Assembly: GCA_021828225.1 (NCBI GenBank)
Contig: JAKASH010000132.1
Span: forward strand, 1 to 7,601
DNA: 7,601 nucleotides
Source: Acidobacteriota bacterium
Lineage (GTDB): Bacteria; Acidobacteriota; Terriglobia; UBA7540
Direction: 5' to 3'
Shown: positions 5,655-7,601 of the stretch, piece by piece
Position numbering within the stretch: the stretch's first letter is position 1
How the letters are laid out: each line of letters begins with the position of its first letter
Program-made: the position numbers and the translations under genes
The notes under the pieces: generated by a model
Databases searched by the model: none
Told to the model about the DNA's origin: nothing
What the model saw: only the letters and a program-made list of their open reading frames with translations

Positions 5655-6335
5655 TTGAACATCACGGCCGGCACCATCGACCATATTGACGCCCGCATCG
5701 CGGAACGGAACCTGCTTCTCCATCCCTTCTACCAGGCATGGACGCGGGGGGAATTGCCGCAGCCCTCGCTGCGCGATTATGCTCAACAGTATTACCATCA
5801 CGTTGCAGCATTCCCCACTTATCTTTCGGCGCTTCACGCGCACACCGACGACCTGCAAGTCCGGCGGCACATTCTGGCCAACTTGATGGACGAGGAAGCC
5901 GGCAATCCCAATCATCCGGAACTCTGGCTCCGTTTTGCGGAAGCCACGGGCCTCAGCCGTGAGGAGGTCACCAACGCTGAACTGTGGACCGAAACCGAAA
6001 ATCTGATCCGGACATTCCGCTTGGTGTGCCGCGTCGGAAGCGTGGCCCAGGGGCTTGCTGCGCTCTACGCTTATGAATCTCAGATTCCCAAAGTCGCGGA
6101 GTCGAAAATTGAAGGTCTCGAGAGTTTTTATGGTATGAGCAGCCCCGACGCCCTCGCCTATTTTCGCGTCCATATTGAAGCCGACCGTGAGCACTCGCGA
6201 GTCGAGCGGGAACTACTCGAATCCACTTTAGAATCCAACGACTCCCGCGACGTCGTTGAGGCAGTTGATACCGTACTGAACTCGCTTTGGGGCTTACTCT
6301 CGGGTGTCTGCTGGCGCCACGGCATCGAGTGCTAG
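5655..6335 (+). CDS. CADD-type TenA/PqqC-fold diiron protein, probable p-aminobenzoate (folate) synthesis enzyme
   Basis: This 226-residue helical-bundle protein closely resembles Chlamydia CADD and related 'folate metabolism' proteins such as that of Nitrosomonas. Known members make p-aminobenzoate from their own tyrosine using oxygen and a dinuclear metal site, replacing the PabABC route. Nearly the whole length matches the family from memory: YAQQYYHHVAAFPTYLSALH (42-61), NLMDEEAGNPNH (76-87), ALYAYESQIPKVAESKI (136-152), AYFRVHIEADREH (168-180). Likely metal ligands are E80 or E81, H87, E141, H173, D177 and H180. The implicated tyrosines (Y26, Y42, Y140, Y169) and lysine (K151) are all kept, offset by one from the chlamydial numbering as I recall it. 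The start is TTG 5655 with AAGGAGA 6 nt upstream. The open frame reaches back to 5559, but that extension overlaps the promoter and does not look like the family. A TenA-like thiaminase or PqqC role is less likely. Confidence 0.88.
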   Translation: MNITAGTIDHIDARIAERNLLLHPFYQAWTRGELPQPSLRDYAQQYYHHVAAFPTYLSALHAHTDDLQVRRHILANLMDEEAGNPNHPELWLRFAEATGLSREEVTNAELWTETENLIRTFRLVCRVGSVAQGLAALYAYESQIPKVAESKIEGLESFYGMSSPDALAYFRVHIEADREHSRVERELLESTLESNDSRDVVEAVDTVLNSLWGLLSGVCWRHGIEC

Positions 6336-6395
6336 TGCGGCGGCAACTCATTAAATACCTGCACTCGTACAATAACATTCGTCAAAAAAGTCCGC

Positions 6396-6410
6396 TGTGA
6401 GTTTCTCACA
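6396..6410. repeat. Perfect TGTGAG-TTT-CTCACA palindrome
   Basis: TGTGAG and CTCACA flank TTT. The halves resemble CRP/FNR-type half-sites (TGTGA and TCACA), but the inner spacing is 5 rather than 6 bp. As RNA it makes a 6-bp stem with a 3-nt loop about 60 nt after the stop of the CADD-type gene, without a T run. Confidence 0.35.
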
Positions 6411-6456
6411 TCAGACCTCGGTTCCAACCAGGACTACGTTTCATCAAACCTCAGTT
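6409..6456. repeat. Short imperfect direct repeat, 33-bp period
   Basis: CATCAGACCTCGGTT (6409-6423) recurs as CATCAAACCTCAGTT (6442-6456), 13 of 15 bases identical. A third copy is not evident. It may be a decayed minisatellite or chance. Confidence 0.3.
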
Positions 6457-6479
6457 TGGCACCCCAAGGTACGCCGGCT

Positions 6480-6507
6480 GTGCCTCGGGATCTCTACTCC
6501 CAGGCAC
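6480..6507. other. Strong 10-bp stem-loop with one bulged C
   Basis: GTGCCT (6480-6485) and GGGA (6487-6490) pair with TCCC (6498-6501) and AGGCAC (6502-6507); C6486 is bulged and the loop is TCTCTAC. The ten pairs, mostly G-C, make this the most stable local hairpin in the window. No T run follows, so it is not a simple terminator. A smaller stem, GCGCC/GGCGC with loop TTT, follows at 6523-6535. A structured RNA or part of a mobile-element end is possible. Confidence 0.4.
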
Positions 6508-6646
6508 TATCTTCAGTGCGAAGCGCCTTTGGCGCCTTATGCTGGCAGGCGTAGTTGGGCCCGCGACAATACGACGCTCCGTCAACCTCGCAACAAAGGG
6601 GAAAAGCTCTTATCATCTAGAAAACAAATGTCGTTGATGTCCGGGA

Positions 6647-6717
6647 TGACAGTTTATGACCCGAGTGACATTTTTTGACGTGGGGGTAGAGGCATGGTGA
6701 CAGAAAGTGGCATGACA
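6647..6717. repeat. Cluster of TGAC repeats, possible insertion-sequence end remnant
   Basis: TGAC starts at 6647, 6657, 6666, 6676, 6698 and 6713, always in the same orientation; the first four are spaced 9-10 bp, about one helical turn. Four of the six extend to TGACA. Repeated TGTCA/TGACA blocks of this kind occur at ends of some insertion sequences, where transposase binds several sites. No transposase gene or second end is in the window, so a solitary decayed end or a protein-binding array are both possible. Confidence 0.35.
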
Positions 6718-6855
6718 AACAAAAGACACCACTCCTCCCTTCCTCGGCCAACAAATATCCGGCGCTCAACGCTATACTCCAAATCCAGTCTCCGACCCAT
6801 CCAAAGCCTGCCAAATTAAGGGCGCCAGTTTTCAACAGGCTCCACCAGCAACTGG

Positions 6856-7503
6856 TCAGAACATCTCTTCATAGGCAGCATTGGGATCAGAGCATCCAGG
6901 GCAGGGCTTGGTGGGATGCTCCGCCGTATAGCCGCACACGTTGCAGACATAGTACAAGTGGCTCTCCGCCGTCATATTTTTAAGGTTCCCAAGAGCAGCT
7001 TTGAACAGTTTCACGTGCTGGATCTCCGCTGTCCGCACATACTGGAAAACTCGCACTGCGTCCGGGTTACCCTCAGCCTTGGCTTCCTCGATAAACGCCG
7101 GGTACAGGGCGTCGCGTTCAGGGGCTTCCCGCAGCTCTGCGGACGACTTGAGGTTTCGCCATGTCGTCTTTGGCACGGGCTGGTCAATCCTGAATGCAGG
7201 TTCAGCGCCCATCTTTCGAATCACAGCAGCAAGGTTTTTAAGGTGAACATGCTCCGCGCACGCGGCGGCGCGAAACAAACTTGCCACTTCACCGTATTCG
7301 TCTTCCTGCGCTCGCTCCGCAAAAGCCAGATAATGCACATAGGCATTCGCCTCGGCGTTGTAAGCCGTCTGCAGATTCTGCAGTGTCTTGCTTTCTTTGG
7401 GCAGAGCAGCAACCAGGGCCAACGATACAAACGCTACAACCGTCAGGCACCCCAGAATTGCCCCCGTTTGCAAGGTTTTGTAATTCAATTCTCGCGTAGT
7501 CAT
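6856..7503 (-). CDS. rbr: Rubrerythrin with N-terminal membrane anchor
   Basis: This 215-residue protein is a rubrerythrin, a diiron peroxidase that reduces hydrogen peroxide using electrons from its own rubredoxin centre. The ferritin-like domain (about 38-172) carries the expected ligands: E51 in AYNAEANAY, E84 and H87 in CAEHVH, E139/E140 and E143 in the FIEEAKAEGN helix, and E160 and H163 in AEIQH. The C-terminal rubredoxin-like part has two CxxC pairs: C187/C190 (YVCNVCGY) and C201/C204 (PCPGC). Unlike ordinary cytosolic rubrerythrins it begins with a charged stretch and a hydrophobic span at about 13-34, so it should be membrane-anchored or exported. C19 is not in a good lipobox and lies too early in the hydrophobic span, so a lipoprotein is less likely. 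The ATG is backed by AGGAGG 7 nt upstream, and the next Met is far inside the fold, so the anchor is real. The gene converges on the CADD-type gene. Confidence 0.93.
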   Translation of the reverse strand: MTTRELNYKTLQTGAILGCLTVVAFVSLALVAALPKESKTLQNLQTAYNAEANAYVHYLAFAERAQEDEYGEVASLFRAAACAEHVHLKNLAAVIRKMGAEPAFRIDQPVPKTTWRNLKSSAELREAPERDALYPAFIEEAKAEGNPDAVRVFQYVRTAEIQHVKLFKAALGNLKNMTAESHLYYVCNVCGYTAEHPTKPCPGCSDPNAAYEEMF

Positions 7504-7510
7504 CTCGATC

Positions 7511-7516
7511 CCTCCT
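7511..7516 (-). promoter_or_regulatory. Ribosome binding site of the rubrerythrin gene
   Basis: On the - strand AGGAGG lies 7 nt before the ATG at 7503. It confirms the start that includes the hydrophobic N-terminal segment. Confidence 0.8.
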
Positions 7517-7561
7517 TTCTCCTTCCCCGGAGGGTCCGGTCAATCGACAATTCCCCTTTTT

Positions 7562-7590
7562 ATTATCTCGAGAACCGGAAAATGTCTCAG
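7562..7590 (-). promoter_or_regulatory. Sigma70-like promoter of the rubrerythrin gene with CTCGAG palindromes
   Basis: On the - strand CTGAGA (7585-7590) and GATAAT (7562-7567) are spaced by 17 bp, matching 4/6 and 5/6. The start should fall near 7555, about 50 nt before the ATG. A TCTCGAGA palindrome (7566-7573) overlaps the edge of the -10 box and the spacer. A perfect GACTCGAGTC palindrome (7592-7601) abuts the -35 box at the window edge. These share the CTCGAG core and could be operators. Confidence 0.45.
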
Positions 7591-7601
7591 TGACTCGAGT
7601 C

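Larger units (their letters stand above)
6336..6855. other. 520-bp non-coding region between convergent genes
   Basis: No gene is supported. A 93-codon open frame at 6397-6678 (+) and a 72-codon one at 6617-6835 (-) lack ribosome sites and look like chance. The region lies between the ends of two convergent genes, so it is not expected to hold their promoters, yet it is long and structured. It contains a palindrome at 6396-6410, a 33-bp-period direct repeat, a strong hairpin at 6480-6507, a smaller GC stem at 6523-6535 and a cluster of phased TGAC repeats at 6647-6717. It could be remnant mobile-element DNA or an unrecognised small RNA locus. Confidence 0.55.

Noticed and set aside
6397..6678. 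93-codon frame in the gap after the CADD-type gene
   Set aside because: It starts inside a palindrome, has no ribosome site and no domain-like pattern; the HQTSV duplication in it comes from the short DNA repeat.
6843..6857. Hairpin after the rubrerythrin stop as a terminator
   Set aside because: ACCAG/CTGGT makes only a 5-bp stem with no T run on the - strand.

Overview
The window looks like chromosomal DNA of a free-living, probably uncultivated Gram-negative-type bacterium of moderate GC. Close gene packing, GTG/TTG starts alongside ATG, and good AGGAGG-type ribosome sites fit this. An acidobacterial or similar soil or sediment lineage is a guess from the overall flavour of the proteins. 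There is no rRNA or other phylogenetic marker, so the assignment is weak.

Layout. Positions 1-356 hold no convincing gene and probably the leader of the first operon. From 357 to 4571 runs a compact operon of six genes on the + strand, five of whose junctions overlap or are only 3 nt apart: rsbR, rsbS, rsbT, rsbX, then a histidine kinase and a LuxR-type response regulator. Positions 4572-4972 are a 400-base gap with a sigma70-like promoter carrying two identical 8-bp palindromes. It lies ahead of a receiver-only response regulator (4973-5401). After a second gap with a good promoter comes a CADD-type TenA/PqqC-fold protein (5655-6335). Positions 6336-6855 are non-coding, with a strong hairpin, a short direct repeat and a cluster of phased TGAC repeats. 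A membrane-anchored rubrerythrin (6856-7503) is on the - strand, with its promoter at the right edge.

How it works together (inference from family knowledge). RsbR and RsbS should form the stressosome core that holds the kinase RsbT; RsbX should dephosphorylate the core and reset it. In Bacillus, freed RsbT binds the N-terminal domain of the phosphatase RsbU and so activates sigma-B. Here no RsbU, RsbV, RsbW or sigma factor is present. Instead the next gene is a histidine kinase whose first ~95 residues look like the RsbU N-terminal (RsbT-binding) domain, followed by PAS, HisKA_3 and HATPase_c. The sequence therefore suggests a stressosome whose output has been re-plugged into a two-component phosphorelay: RsbT to kinase to LuxR regulator, with a separate single-domain receiver as a possible phosphate sink or extra output. 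The rubrerythrin (peroxide defence) and the diiron CADD protein (an oxygen-dependent p-aminobenzoate enzyme in its known relatives) are plausible stress-linked neighbours, but nothing in the sequence proves that they are controlled by this system.
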